In this document: positions 9,456 through 19,201 of the stretch, one piece after another | Numbering within the stretch: position 1 is the stretch's first letter | How the letters are laid out: every line of letters begins with the position of its first letter | Source of the DNA: Cryobacterium shii | Lineage (GTDB): Bacteria > Actinomycetota > Actinomycetes > Actinomycetales > Microbacteriaceae | Assembly: GCF_004402595.1 (NCBI RefSeq) | Contig: NZ_SOFY01000049.1 | Span: 1 to 64,000 of the forward strand | DNA: 64,000 nt | Reading direction: 5' to 3' | Notes under the pieces: generated by a model | What the model saw: the letters and a program-made list of their open reading frames with translations, nothing else | What the model was told of the DNA's origin: nothing | The model's database searches: none | Program-made: the position numbers and the translations under genes

Positions 9456-9511
9456 GCGTGCGCGCAAAGCGCCGCTTCCGCCCCGGCGATGGCGGTCAGT
9501 TGGCCGCACGC
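9456..9511. repeat. Decayed family D palindrome
   Basis: Outer arms GCGTGCG/CGCACGC and inner CCGC/GCGG still pair, but the middle has diverged. It occupies part of the 193-bp gap between the DUF559 gene and purL. Confidence 0.45.
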
Positions 9512-9527
9512 GGGGGACGGAGGAGAA

Positions 9528-9564
9528 GCGGAGGAGCGGAGGAGCGGAGGAGCGGAGGAGCGGA
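9528..9564. repeat. 8-bp tandem repeat GCGGAGGA
   Basis: About 4.6 copies of GCGGAGGA end five bases before the purL stop codon. With the decayed palindrome they make up most of the purL-DUF559 gap. Confidence 0.9.
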
Positions 9565-9568
9565 ACCC

Positions 9569-11878
9569 TTACTGCGCGAAGCGGGAGGGGAGGGTGCTGC
9601 GGTGACGAGACTGCAGATCGGCCAGCGACACCGTGAACTGGCCCTGGATCTCCAGAGTCGACGAGGTCGAGTCGGTCACGCCGATGCGCAGCACGGGGTA
9701 GTTACGGCCCTCGCACAGGCCGAGGAACTTCACGTCGTCCTCGCGCGGAACCGACACGATCACGCGGCCGGCCGACTCCGAGAACAGGGCGACGGATGCG
9801 TCGATCCCGTCGCGCTCGCAGATGTCGCCGAGCCACACGCGGGCTCCGACCCCGAACCGGAGCACGGCTTCGGCCAGGGTCTGCGCGAGCCCGCCCGAGC
9901 TGAGGTCGTGCGCGCTGTCGATCAGGGCCTCGATCGAGGCCGCGTGCAGCAGCCCGGCGAGGGCGGCTTCGCCGGCCAGGTCGACCACGGGCGGGAGGCC
10001 GCCGAGGTGGTCGTGGATGACGCCGGCCCAGGCCGAGCCGTCGAGCTCCTCGCGGGTGACGCCGAGCAGGTAGATGTTGTGGCCGTCGTCCTGCCAGCCG
10101 CTGGGCACGCGGCGGGCGACGTCGTCGATCACGCCGAGCACGGCGACGACGGGGGTCGGGAAGATCGGCTGGTCGCCGGTCTGATTGTAGAAGGAGACGT
10201 TGCCGCCGGTGACCGGGATCTCGAGCGCCAGGCATCCGTCGGCCAGGCCGTCGACCGTCTTCGAGAACTGCCACATGACCTCGGGGTTCTCCGGCGAACC
10301 GAAGTTGAGGCAGTCGCTGATGCCGACCGGCACCGCGCCGGTGACGGCCACGTTGCGGTAGGCCTCGGCGAGGGCGAGCTGCGCGCCGCGGTACGGGTCG
10401 AGCTGGCAGTAGCGGCCGTTCGCGTCCGTGGCGATGACGAAGCCGAGGCCCGACTCCTCGTCGATGCGGATCATTCCCGCGTCGTCGGGGAACGAGAGGG
10501 CCGTGTTGCCCATCACGTAGCGGTCGTACTGGTCGGTGATCCAGCTCGGGTCGGCCAGGTTCGGCGAGCCGAGCAGGGCCAGGAACTGCTCGCGCAGCAC
10601 CGCGGCATCCGTCGAACGGGGCAGCGCGCAGGCGGTGTCGGCCTGCAGCGCGTCGAGCCAGGTCGGGTAGGCGACCGGACGGTCGTAGACCGGGCCGTCG
10701 ACGGCGACGGTGCGCGGATCGACGTTGACGATCTCTTCGCCGTGCCAGTCGATGATGAGGCGGCCGGAGTCGGTGACCTCGCCCAGCACGCTGGTCTCGA
10801 CGTCCCATTTGGCGGTCACCGCGAGGAAGCCGGCGAGCTTCTCCGGGGTGACGACGGCCATCATCCGTTCCTGGCTCTCGCTCATCAGGATCTCTTCGGC
10901 CGTCAGGGTCGGGTCGCGCAGCAGCACCTTGTCGAGCTCGATGAACATGCCGCCGTCGCCGTTGGAGGCGAGCTCGCTGGTGGCGCAGGAGATGCCCGCG
11001 GCGCCCAGGTCCTGGATGCCCTCGACGAGCTTGTCGCGGTAGAGCTCGAGGCAGCACTCGATCAGCACCTTCTCCGCGAACGGGTCGCCGACCTGCACGG
11101 CGGGCCGCTTGGTGGGGCCGCCTTCGGAGAAGGTGTCCGAGGCGAGAATGGATGCCCCGCCGATGCCGTCGCCGCCGGTGCGGGCTCCGAAGAGCACCAC
11201 CTGGTTGCCCGCGCCGGTGGCGTTGGCGAGGTGCAGGTCCTCGTGGCGCAGCACGCCCACGGAGAGCGCGTTGACGAGCGGGTTGCCCTGGTAGACCTTG
11301 TCGAACCAGGTCTCGCCGCCGATGTTGGGCAGGCCGAGGCAGTTGCCGTAGAAGGAGATGCCGGACACGACGCCGTGCACGACGCGGGCGGTGTCGGGGT
11401 CGTCGATGTCGCCGAAGCGGAGCGCGTCCATCACGGCGACCGGGCGCGCGCCCATCGAGATGATGTCGCGCACGATGCCGCCGACGCCGGTCGCGGCACC
11501 CTGGAACGGCTCGATGTAGGAGGGGTGGTTGTGCGATTCGATCTTGAACGTGACCGCCCAGCCCTCGCCGACATCCAGCACACCGGCGTTCTCGCCCATG
11601 CCGACCATGAGGTTCTTCTTCATGGCGGGGGAGACCTTCTCGCCGAACGAGCGCAGGTACTTCTTCGAGCTCTTGTAGGAGCAGTGCTCGCTCCACATCA
11701 CCGAATACATGGCGAGCTCGCCGCTCGTGGGGCGGCGGCCGAGGATCTGGCGGATCTCCGCGTACTCGCCCGGGGTCAGCCCCAGCGCGTCGAACGGCTG
11801 CTCTTTCTCGGGCGTCGCAATCGCGTTCGCAACGGTGTCGGCAATGCCGCGGGAGGGTGTGGTGGTAACAGCGGTCAC
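9569..11878 (-). CDS. purL: Phosphoribosylformylglycinamidine synthase subunit PurL
   Basis: 769 residues, the length of the small, PurS/PurQ-dependent PurL. It is the ATP-dependent synthetase subunit that converts FGAR to FGAM using ammonia passed from PurQ. Hallmarks are the N-terminal [14 protein letters not shown], the metal/ATP site [27 protein letters not shown] and [13 protein letters not shown] in the second half. The start ATG at 11878 gives [20 protein letters not shown]. The partner genes purQ and purS lie 2.6 kb away on the same strand, separated by three unrelated loci, so PurL is split from its complex partners here. Confidence 0.97.
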   Translation of the reverse strand: MTAVTTTPSRGIADTVANAIATPEKEQPFDALGLTPGEYAEIRQILGRRPTSGELAMYSVMWSEHCSYKSSKKYLRSFGEKVSPAMKKNLMVGMGENAGVLDVGEGWAVTFKIESHNHPSYIEPFQGAATGVGGIVRDIISMGARPVAVMDALRFGDIDDPDTARVVHGVVSGISFYGNCLGLPNIGGETWFDKVYQGNPLVNALSVGVLRHEDLHLANATGAGNQVVLFGARTGGDGIGGASILASDTFSEGGPTKRPAVQVGDPFAEKVLIECCLELYRDKLVEGIQDLGAAGISCATSELASNGDGGMFIELDKVLLRDPTLTAEEILMSESQERMMAVVTPEKLAGFLAVTAKWDVETSVLGEVTDSGRLIIDWHGEEIVNVDPRTVAVDGPVYDRPVAYPTWLDALQADTACALPRSTDAAVLREQFLALLGSPNLADPSWITDQYDRYVMGNTALSFPDDAGMIRIDEESGLGFVIATDANGRYCQLDPYRGAQLALAEAYRNVAVTGAVPVGISDCLNFGSPENPEVMWQFSKTVDGLADGCLALEIPVTGGNVSFYNQTGDQPIFPTPVVAVLGVIDDVARRVPSGWQDDGHNIYLLGVTREELDGSAWAGVIHDHLGGLPPVVDLAGEAALAGLLHAASIEALIDSAHDLSSGGLAQTLAEAVLRFGVGARVWLGDICERDGIDASVALFSESAGRVIVSVPREDDVKFLGLCEGRNYPVLRIGVTDSTSSTLEIQGQFTVSLADLQSRHRSTLPSRFAQ

Positions 11879-12014
11879 GAGGCGTTCTCCCAGGGATAGC
11901 GGATGCTTGACCCGTCGAGTCTACCCGCGCTCCGCGGCGCCGTGGCTGCGGTGTCCGCCGGGCGCCGGCTGCGCCCGGGCTGCGCCCTAGCTGCGGTCGG
12001 GCTGCGCGCCGGCT

Positions 12015-12080
12015 GCGCCCGGGGTGTGCCCTAGCTGCGCCCGGGGTGTGCCCTAGCTGCGCCCGGGGTGTGCCCTAGCT
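12015..12080. repeat. 22-bp tandem repeat, three copies
   Basis: Three exact copies of a 22-bp unit (12015-12036, 12037-12058, 12059-12080), with diverged partial copies to the left. The DUF3817 stop codon (12075-12077) lies in the last unit, so the array appears to be a repeated duplication of that gene's 3' end. Confidence 0.92.
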
Positions 12081-12536
12081 GCGGCCGCCGGGAGGGCCCA
12101 GCGTCAGCAGCACGGCCATGATCGCGGCAACAGCCACGACGAAACTGCTGATCAGCACGGCCGGACGGTTCAGCAGCCAGCGCAGCAGGGCACCCACCCA
12201 GGTGTGATCGCGCGGATCGTCCGTGGCGACGCGGCGCCAGTCGCCGTCGAGCCGGCCGGTGCGGTCCAGACGGATGTCGAACGGCACCGTCGCGTAGGGA
12301 ACGATCGCCGTGATCACGGCGAGCACCATCAGCCGGATCGGCCAGCGCTGGTTCAGGCCCACCAGGACGGCGGTCAGGGCGTAGGTGATGAAGACGAAAC
12401 CGTGCAGGGAGCCGAAGATCAGGAGCGGGGTGCCGCCGGCATCCGTCAGGTATTTGAGCACCATGCCGGTGATCAGGAGGGTCCAGGTCACGGCCTCGGC
12501 GATGGCGACGGTGCGGTAGAACAGGCGGGGAGACAC
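12075..12536 (-). CDS. DUF3817 family integral membrane protein
   Basis: 153 residues from the GTG at 12536 (VSPRLFYRTVAIAEAVTWTL). Three membrane segments are visible: residues about 5-25, then LLIFGSLHGFVFITYALTAV, and a C-terminal VLISSFVVAVAAIMAVLLTL. The motif SLHGFVFITYA is typical of DUF3817/YdzA-like proteins. CAGGAG lies 8-13 nt before the GTG, which decides the start. The function is unknown. The stop codon falls inside a 22-bp tandem array. Confidence 0.82.
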   Translation of the reverse strand: MSPRLFYRTVAIAEAVTWTLLITGMVLKYLTDAGGTPLLIFGSLHGFVFITYALTAVLVGLNQRWPIRLMVLAVITAIVPYATVPFDIRLDRTGRLDGDWRRVATDDPRDHTWVGALLRWLLNRPAVLISSFVVAVAAIMAVLLTLGPPGGRS

Positions 12537-12616
12537 GGGGAACACTCCTGGGGGGTGGGGAACGGGGTCGCCTCGATCTTCGCAGGATCGCGGGGCCCGG
12601 CGCATCCGCCGAAAGG

Positions 12617-13042
12617 ATGACTCCGCAGATCGGCAAGCCAGGTCGTGTCGGCGTGGTCCGGCCCTATGCAGGCGAACGAACCCGGTGCACACTGCACCTT
12701 CATGAGCACATCGGGGAAGACACTGCAGATCGAGCTCGAAGACGTCGGGGGACGTCGTGGTGGGCAGGCGTGCTCACCATCCTGGCCTCACAGACGGGCA
12801 GCATGACCCTCCGCTCCGTCGGCCGGGTCGACGGCGAACGCCGGTACAAGAGCGACATGTTCTCGTCGACCCGCACGGTCGTGCCGACGCCGCCGGAAGA
12901 GGCCTTCGCACCCGGGACGACCAAAAGCCTGACGAAACTGCGGCGTGAGATCGAAGCGGATGGCTGGGTCGAGACCGGCCGCGGACCGCAGCCGTATGCG
13001 TTCACCTTCGTGCGGCCCGACGGCACGACAAGCGGACCGTGA
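12617..13042 (+). CDS. Hypothetical protein, N-terminus uncertain, possible frameshift
   Basis: The C-terminal 90 residues look real. WWAGVLTILASQTGSMTLRS leads into a final block REIEADGWVETGRGPQPYAF that resembles the ending of small actinobacterial proteins of unknown function. The first 45 residues of this frame are Arg-rich and unconvincing. A better N-terminus, MSTSGKTLQIELEDVGG, starts at ATG 12702 in another frame and would need one frame change near 12750 to join the conserved part. So this is either a gene with a short N-terminus, a frameshifted gene, or a sequence error. It is divergent from the DUF3817 gene and 52 bp upstream of the broken aldo/keto reductase. Confidence 0.45.
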   Translation: MTPQIGKPGRVGVVRPYAGERTRCTLHLHEHIGEDTADRARRRRGTSWWAGVLTILASQTGSMTLRSVGRVDGERRYKSDMFSSTRTVVPTPPEEAFAPGTTKSLTKLRREIEADGWVETGRGPQPYAFTFVRPDGTTSGP

Positions 13043-13094
13043 CCACGCGGGGCGCACGGGCCGGCCGCCCAGCCGGCTGTGCCAGTCTGGAGGA

Positions 13095-14120
13095 ATGACG
13101 TACCTTCCCGCAGACACCCGTTACGACTCCATGCCCTACCGCCGCACGGGGCAGAGCGGCCTCAAACTGCCCGCGATCTCGCTCGGCCTCTGGCAGAACT
13201 TCGGCGGCACCGCGCCGCTGGAAACGCAGCGCGCCATCCTGCGCCGCGCCTTCGATCTGGGCGTCACCCACTTCGACCTGGCCAACAACTACGGCCCGCC
13301 CTACGGCAGCGCGGAGAGCAACTTCGGCGTGCACCTCGCGCGGGACTTCGCCCCGCACCGCGACGAACTCGTCATCTCCACCAAGGCCGGCTACGACATG
13401 TGGCCGGGGCCGTACGGCAACTTCGGCTCCCGCAAGTACCTGCTCTCAAGCCTCGACCAGTCCCTCGGCCGGATGGGCCTGGACCACGTCGACATCTTCT
13501 ACTCCCACCGGGCCGACCCCGACACCCCGCTCGAGGAGACCATGGGCGCCTTGCACACGGCTGTCACGAGTGGCCGGGCCCTGTAAGCCGGCATCTCGTC
13601 GTACTCGCCCGAGCGCACCCGCCAGGCGGCCGCGATCCTCGCCGAGATGGGCACACCGCTGCTGATCCACCAGCCCTCCTACTCGATGTTCAACCGCTGG
13701 GTCGAAGACGGACTGCTCGATACCCTCGACGACCTCGGCGTCGGCTGCATCGCTTTCTCCCCGCTGGCGCAGGGGCTGCTCACCGACCGGTACCTGAACG
13801 GGGTGCCGGAGGGCTCCCGCGCCTCGCAGGCCGGTTCGACGAGCCGCGACATGGTGAACGATGCGACGGTGGGGCGCATCCGTGCCCTGACCGAGATCGC
13901 GGATGCCCGCGGCCAGTCGCTCGCCCAGCTCGCCCTGTCCTGGGTGCTGCGGCGCGAAACCGTCACCTCGGCGCTCGTCGGCGCCTCCTCGGTTGCGCAG
14001 CTGGAGACCAACATCGCCGCCATCGACAACCTCGCGTTCACCGCGGGAGAGGTCACCGCGATCGACGAACACGCCGTCGACATGGGCATCAACCTGTGGG
14101 AGCCGTCCAGCGCCGTCTGA
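13095..14120 (+). pseudogene. Aldo/keto reductase (YghZ-like), interrupted by one in-frame TAA
   Basis: Reading from ATG 13095 (GGAGG just upstream) gives an almost complete aldo/keto reductase of about 341 residues: MPYRRTGQSGLKLPAISLGL, the NNYGPPYGSAESNFG loop typical of YghZ/Kv-beta-like members, the catalytic Lys in STKAGY and the His in YSHR. At 13584-13586 the frame reads TAA where relatives have Tyr (GRALYAGISSYSP), then continues in the same frame without further damage to the stop at 14118-14120 (LVGASSVAQLETNIAAIDNL near the end). One C-to-A change explains the break. It is a very recent pseudogene, a sequencing error, or a read-through case. The first part alone would lack half the barrel. 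Confidence 0.88.
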
Positions 14121-14148
14121 TCCCGGCGCGCGCCGTCTGATCTCGCGC

Positions 14149-14216
14149 CGAGTTCGACGGTTCCGGTCGAGTTAGCCGGGTCTGCCGGACGAACTCGACC
14201 GGAAGTGTCGAACTCG
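14149..14216. repeat. Dispersed palindrome, family B copy 3
   Basis: 25-bp arms (14149-14173 and 14192-14216, two mismatches) around an 18-nt loop; core GGTTCCGGTCGAGTT. It and the family A copy at 14357 fill much of the 371-bp gap between the convergent reductase and purQ. Confidence 0.88.
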
Positions 14217-14356
14217 ACGGATGCCGCGGGTGTAGAGGCGCCCGCGCGGACGCACAGGCGTGCGGACGCGCAGGACGCGACGGGCTCGCGGGGGCGGCAA
14301 CCCCGCGGCGCAGCAGCGGGCAGCCGGGTAAGCCGCCGGGAGCCCCGGACGACTTG

Positions 14357-14424
14357 CGAGAGTTCCCGTTCCGGTCGAGAGTGACCCTCGGAACGGGCAC
14401 TCTCGACCGGAACGGGAACTCTCG
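14357..14424. repeat. Dispersed palindrome, family A copy 2
   Basis: Perfect 27-bp arms (14357-14383, 14398-14424) with a 14-nt loop. The inner 18 bp match copies 1 and 3, and the outer part GAGAGTTCC repeats the inner GAGAGTG motif. Confidence 0.92.
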
Positions 14425-14491
14425 GGTTGACGGATGCAGCGGCCGCACGACGCGAGAGCCGGCGTCGAGTAACGGCGCCGAGCGGATGCTG

Positions 14492-15189
<698 letters not shown>

Positions 15190-15190
<1 letters not shown>

Positions 15191-15459
15191 CAGTGCGTCT
15201 CTCCGGCGGGCGCCTCCAGCACGTGGATGCCAACGACATCCTCGATCACGGAGTTGGAGAGCACTGTGTCGGCCAGTTCCCGCACCTCGGCGAGAACGGC
15301 GTCATCGACGTGACCCTCGACGGTGATCTCGAACCGCTTGCCCAGGCGGACACTGGTGAAGCGGGTCTTGCCGAGGCGACCGAGGGCGCCGGCGACGGCC
15401 TTCCCCTGCGGGTCGAGCAGCTCGGCCTTGGGCATGACTTCTACGACGATTGTTGGCAT
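15190..15459 (-). CDS. purS: Phosphoribosylformylglycinamidine synthase subunit PurS
   Basis: 89 residues, the normal size. [20 protein letters not shown], then the motif [15 protein letters not shown], match the small structural subunit that docks PurQ on PurL and helps channel ammonia. It is the first gene of the purS-purQ unit, and kynU ends 40 bp upstream of its start on the same strand. Confidence 0.95.
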
Positions 15460-15499
15460 GGCTCACTCCGGAGACGTCGGGGGGGTGGATTCCACGATT

Positions 15500-16903
15500 C
15501 TACAGGCCGACCCCCGCGCCGCCGCGCGAGCCGCCGAGACCGCCGGCGACGCTGCCGCCGAACCCGTTCGCGGGTGTCGCGCCGAGCCCGCTCTGCCCCA
15601 GCAGCACGCCCCGCAGCACGTCGCGGATCGCCGCGATGCCCTCGAACGTCTCGACGAAGCTGGTGCTGAGGGGGGACAGCCCGATCCGGAGGCCGTCGGG
15701 GGAGCGGAAATCGGGGATCACGTCGTGCTCCCACAAGATGCGGGTGACCTGGCCCATGGCCGGGTGGGTCACCGTGACGTGGCCGCCGCGGTGGGTGTGC
15801 TCGCGGGGCGAGGCGAGGGTGACGCCCAGCGGGGCCAGCCAGGCGTCGACGAGGGTGACCGCGAACTCGGTCAGCGCCACTGACTTCGCCCGCACCTGCT
15901 CGATGCCGGCCTCCTCGATCATCGCGATCGTGTCCTGCATGGCCAGCATCCCGACGATGGGCGGGGTTCCGCTCATGAAACGACGGATGCCGGCGGCCGG
16001 CACATACCCGGGGCCCATCGTGAAGACATCCTTCGTTCCCATCCAGCCCTGGATCGGCTGCGTGAGCACGTCCTGCAGGTCTCGGCGAACATAGCCGAAC
16101 GCCGGGGCGCCCGGGCCTCCGTTGAGGTACTTGTAGGAGCAGCCGACGGCCAGGTCGACGTCGCAGAGGTCGAGTTCGACCGCCACGGAGCCGACCGAGT
16201 GGCTGAGATCCCAGAGCACGAGCCCGCCCACGGCGTGCACCACCTCGGTGATCTGGCGCATGTCGGCGAGGAAACCCGAGCGGTAGGCGACATGGCTCAG
16301 CAGCACGAGGGCGGTCTGCGGGCCCACCGCCTGCCGCACCTGCTCGACCGTGACACCGCTGGCGGGATCGGAGTGGATCCAGTGCAGGGTGAGGCCGCGT
16401 TCGGCGGCGATGCCCTCGAGCAGGTAGCGGTCGGTCGGGAAGTTGTCGGTGTCGAGCACGATCTCGGTGCGCACCGGGTCGACGTCGATGCGGCGGTAGT
16501 CCACCGCGGCGCGAGCCAGCTTGTAGAGCAGCACGGTGGTGGAATCGCCCACGAAGACCTGGCCGGGGCCCGCGCCGAGCGCGGCGCGGCCGAGGTCGTC
16601 GCCGATCTTCAGGGGCAGGTCCATCCACTCCTCGTCCCAGCCGCGGATCAGTCGGGTGCCCCAGTCGTGGGTGAGGAAATCGGCGATGCGGGCCACGCTG
16701 GCCCGGGTCGGCCGGCCGAGGGAGTTGCCGTCGAGGTAGGCGAACGGGTTCGGGGACGCATCGGCCGTGGACCCTGTCTCGATCCCGACGAACTGCCGCC
16801 GGTAGTGGCCGAGGCCGTCGATGCGGTCCATCCGGCGGGCGAAGGCGAGGTGGGCGTCCTGGCCGCCGAGTCCGAGGGACGAGCTGTCGGTGCTGGGTGT
16901 CAT
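15500..16903 (-). CDS. kynU: Kynureninase
   Basis: 467 residues. This PLP enzyme cleaves kynurenine to anthranilate and alanine. FAYLDGNSLGRPTRAS is the family start motif, VGDSTTVLLYKL the phosphate-binding region, LVLWDLSHSVG holds the PLP-ring Asp, and the Schiff-base Lys is in CSYKYLNGGPG. The C-terminal 25 residues are a Gly/Ala-rich tail (ATPANGFGGSVAGGLGG) beyond the normal end. It is the last gene of the kynA, amidohydrolase, kynU group; the 163-bp gap upstream contains a family A palindrome. Confidence 0.96.
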   Translation of the reverse strand: MTPSTDSSSLGLGGQDAHLAFARRMDRIDGLGHYRRQFVGIETGSTADASPNPFAYLDGNSLGRPTRASVARIADFLTHDWGTRLIRGWDEEWMDLPLKIGDDLGRAALGAGPGQVFVGDSTTVLLYKLARAAVDYRRIDVDPVRTEIVLDTDNFPTDRYLLEGIAAERGLTLHWIHSDPASGVTVEQVRQAVGPQTALVLLSHVAYRSGFLADMRQITEVVHAVGGLVLWDLSHSVGSVAVELDLCDVDLAVGCSYKYLNGGPGAPAFGYVRRDLQDVLTQPIQGWMGTKDVFTMGPGYVPAAGIRRFMSGTPPIVGMLAMQDTIAMIEEAGIEQVRAKSVALTEFAVTLVDAWLAPLGVTLASPREHTHRGGHVTVTHPAMGQVTRILWEHDVIPDFRSPDGLRIGLSPLSTSFVETFEGIAAIRDVLRGVLLGQSGLGATPANGFGGSVAGGLGGSRGGAGVGL

Positions 16904-17035
16904 CTGGATTCCTCGAGTTCGAGCGGATCGGTGCGCCGTGCTGGCAGTATCCCACCCGCGCGGGGTGGCCCGCCACGGGTGCCGCCCGGGTGGGCACTGA
17001 GCCTACAGGCCCGGGTGGGCTGCCCCGCCGACGGA

Positions 17036-17085
17036 CCGTTCCGGTCGAGAGTGGCCGTTCCGCCGGTCACTCTCGACCGGAACGG
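17036..17085. repeat. Dispersed palindrome, family A copy 3, supplying a stop codon
   Basis: Perfect 18-bp arms (17036-17053, 17068-17085) with a 14-nt loop. The right arm contains the last codons, and its junction with the loop the TGA, of the amidohydrolase gene (stop at 17067-17069), so the palindrome sets that protein's C-terminus (RARSGRE). Confidence 0.9.
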
Positions 17086-18206
17086 GCTCGGTGACATCGG
17101 TGGCTTCGATGGGCTTCGGTGGCTTCGGCGGCTTCGGCGGCATCGGCGGCCCGCGCGGTGCACAGCCAGGCGCTGAAGGCGGCCGGGTCGTCGGGGCGCT
17201 CGCCGCGCAGCAGGGTGACGAGGCGGCCGGGGTCGGCCGGCGCCGGACCGTGTCGCTCGGGACCGGGCCGTCCCGGGGCGCGCAGCACGTTCCGAAAACG
17301 ACCGAGGTGCTCGGCCGTCAGCGCGCGGATCACGTCGTCACCGGTCAGCCCCGCAGCCAGCAGCGCGTCGATCTCCCGGCGGTTGAGCCCCACCGGCAGC
17401 GGTCCGTTGCCGAGGTCCGTGCCGTAGAGCACCTGGCCGCCCGCCCGGTGGAACCGGCGCAGATTGTCGACGGCTCGGTCGAAGTCGTCGTCGGGTTCGC
17501 CGTACCCGTGGATGTCGAGGGTGCTGATCCACGTCATCCGGCCGGCCATGGCCGCGAGCAGGGCGTCGTCCAACCGCTCGGTGAACGGCGTGTGCGCCAG
17601 CGCGTCCACCCCGCCGCGGAAGGCCCGGAGGGCCTGCCCGGCCCCCTCGGCGTGGGCCGCGACCGGCATCTCGTGCTCGTGGGCGCGGGCGACGATGGCC
17701 GAGAGCAGACCGTCGGACAGCACCGGCCCGGCCGCCGAGTTGAGCGTGACCTTGATCACGGATGCCCCGAGCACGAGTTGGGCGTCGACGACGACCGCGG
17801 CATCCGTCGCCCGGGCCACCAAACGGATGCTGCCGGCTGGCGCCCAGGACCGCCCGCTCGGGTAGCCGCCCGGCGCGGCCAGAAACTGTCCCGCGAACAC
17901 GGCCTCCGGCAGCCCCGCTCGCCCTTCCGCCGAGTTCGCCGCTTGCGGTCGAGTTCGACTGGCACGCGGGTCGAACTCGACCGGAACCGGCGAACTCGGC
18001 GAGCCCTGCGGCTCCTGCGGCTCCCCGGACTCGCGCGAACCCGGCGACTCCGGCCCGCTCGGGGTCCAGCCGCCCAAGTCGAGCACCCGCGCGATCCCGC
18101 CCGCGGTGAGCGGGGCCGGGTCGATCAGCGCCAGGTGCACGTGAGCGTCCAGGAAGCCGGGGAGCACGGTCGCGGCGGCCGGCCCGCGGGGCGCGGCCCG
18201 GGTCAT
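17067..18206 (-). CDS. Amidohydrolase-superfamily protein of the kynurenine operon, candidate formylkynurenine deformylase
   Basis: 379 residues. All metal-site positions of an amidohydrolase barrel are present: H22xH24 in PGFLDAHVHL, Lys152 (VIKVTLN, probably carboxylated), His185 (AAHAEG), His205 (LAHTPF) and Asp264 (YGTDLG). It starts 7 bp after the kynA stop and is followed by kynU, so it occupies the operon slot of arylformamidase (kynB), which is absent here. That role is inferred from position. A 70-bp family B palindrome is inserted in frame and translated as about residues 69-93, after a Ser/Pro/Glu-rich stretch. The C-terminus is an Ala/Glu repeat ending in a family A palindrome. 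Sequence between H24 and K152 is therefore far longer than needed by the fold. Confidence 0.8.
   Translation of the reverse strand: MTRAAPRGPAAATVLPGFLDAHVHLALIDPAPLTAGGIARVLDLGGWTPSGPESPGSRESGEPQEPQGSPSSPVPVEFDPRASRTRPQAANSAEGRAGLPEAVFAGQFLAAPGGYPSGRSWAPAGSIRLVARATDAAVVVDAQLVLGASVIKVTLNSAAGPVLSDGLLSAIVARAHEHEMPVAAHAEGAGQALRAFRGGVDALAHTPFTERLDDALLAAMAGRMTWISTLDIHGYGEPDDDFDRAVDNLRRFHRAGGQVLYGTDLGNGPLPVGLNRREIDALLAAGLTGDDVIRALTAEHLGRFRNVLRAPGRPGPERHGPAPADPGRLVTLLRGERPDDPAAFSAWLCTARAADAAEAAEATEAHRSHRCHRARSGRE
17929..18000. repeat. Dispersed palindrome, family B copy 4, inside the amidohydrolase gene
   Basis: 30-bp arms (17929-17958 and 17971-18000) with few mismatches around a 12-nt loop; core GGTCGAGTTCGA. 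It is translated in frame as roughly SPVPVEFDPRASRT followed by RPQAANSAEG. Confidence 0.88.
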
Positions 18207-18213
18207 CCGTGCC

Positions 18214-19068
18214 TCACGTTCCGAGCTCGGTGCGCACGGCGAAGAGCTCGGGGAAGAAGGTCAGCTCGAGCGCCTTCTGCAGGAAGGCGGCGCCGCTCGA
18301 CCCGCCGGTGCCGGTTTTCATGCCGATGATGCGTTGCACGGTCTTGAGGTGGCGGAAGCGCCAGAGCTGGAAGTTGTCCTCGAGGTCGACGAGTTCTTCG
18401 CAGGCCTCGTAGGCGCCCCAGTGCTCGGTGGAGTTCTCGTAGATGCCGCGGAACGTCGTGACGAGTTCCGGATGCAGCACCCAGGCCTCGGTGACGTCCC
18501 GCTCCAGCACGGCGGCGGGGATGGAGAAGCCCTGGCGGTGCAGGTAGCGCAGGAACTCGTCGTAGATGCTCGGAGCCGCGAGCATCTCGGACAGGAGCGC
18601 GTGCGCATCCGGGTCGCTCTCGAACACGCTGAGCATGCGCCGGTTCTTGTTGCCGAGCGCGAACTCGACGGCCCGGTATTGGTAGGACTGGAAGCCGGAG
18701 GAGTTTCCCAGGAAGTGCCGGAACTCGGCGTACTCGCTCGGGGTGAGGGTGGCCAGCACCGACCACTGCTCGGTCAGGGTGCGCTGGATGTGCTTGACCC
18801 GGGCGATGCACTTGAGCGCCGGGGCGATCTGGTCCCGGCGCAGGAACGCGGTCGCGGCGCGCAGCTCGTGCAGCACCAGCTTGAGCCAGAGCTCGGTCGT
18901 CTGGTGCTGGATGATGAAGAGCAGCTCGTCGTGGTGCTCGGGGGTGCTGACCGGCTTCTGGGCGCCCAGCAGGGTGTCCAGGTCCAGATAGGAGCCGTAG
19001 CTCATCCGTTCCCGGAAATCGGTGACGATCTCGGGGTCGAACTCCCGGGTGTTCTTTTCGACCGGCAT
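18214..19068 (-). CDS. kynA: Tryptophan 2,3-dioxygenase
   Basis: 284 residues from the ATG at 19068 ([20 protein letters not shown]), with GGAG 7-10 nt upstream; longer in-frame starts would read through the divergent tetR promoter. The haem enzyme opens the indole ring of tryptophan to N-formylkynurenine. [19 protein letters not shown] and [19 protein letters not shown] form the substrate pocket with the catalytic His, [17 protein letters not shown] is a family hallmark, and [13 protein letters not shown] carries the haem-ligand His before GTGGSSG. First gene of the kyn operon, divergent from a TetR gene that may control it. Confidence 0.97.
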   Translation of the reverse strand: MPVEKNTREFDPEIVTDFRERMSYGSYLDLDTLLGAQKPVSTPEHHDELLFIIQHQTTELWLKLVLHELRAATAFLRRDQIAPALKCIARVKHIQRTLTEQWSVLATLTPSEYAEFRHFLGNSSGFQSYQYRAVEFALGNKNRRMLSVFESDPDAHALLSEMLAAPSIYDEFLRYLHRQGFSIPAAVLERDVTEAWVLHPELVTTFRGIYENSTEHWGAYEACEELVDLEDNFQLWRFRHLKTVQRIIGMKTGTGGSSGAAFLQKALELTFFPELFAVRTELGT

Positions 19069-19188
19069 GGTGCTCCGTTCCGTTCGTGGGCTGACTGCAT
19101 TCTGGGGGACTGCCCGGACAGGCGCAACATCTCGGCACCCGACCGAGGGTCGTGGAGGAATCCCTCCGCGACGCCAAGGTTCGGGTCC

Positions 19189-19194
19189 TAGAAT
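19189..19194 (+). promoter_or_regulatory. -10 hexamer TAGAAT, leaderless tetR gene
   Basis: TAGAAT, seven bases, then ATG 19202, with no Shine-Dalgarno. The imperfect palindrome GAGGAATCCCTC (19155-19166) lies between it and kynA and could be an operator. Confidence 0.5.
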
Positions 19195-19201
19195 CAACTC
19201 C

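Noticed and set aside
9431-11899. 822-codon plus-strand frame opposite purL
   Set aside because: Shadow of purL on the other strand; composition is that of an antisense frame.
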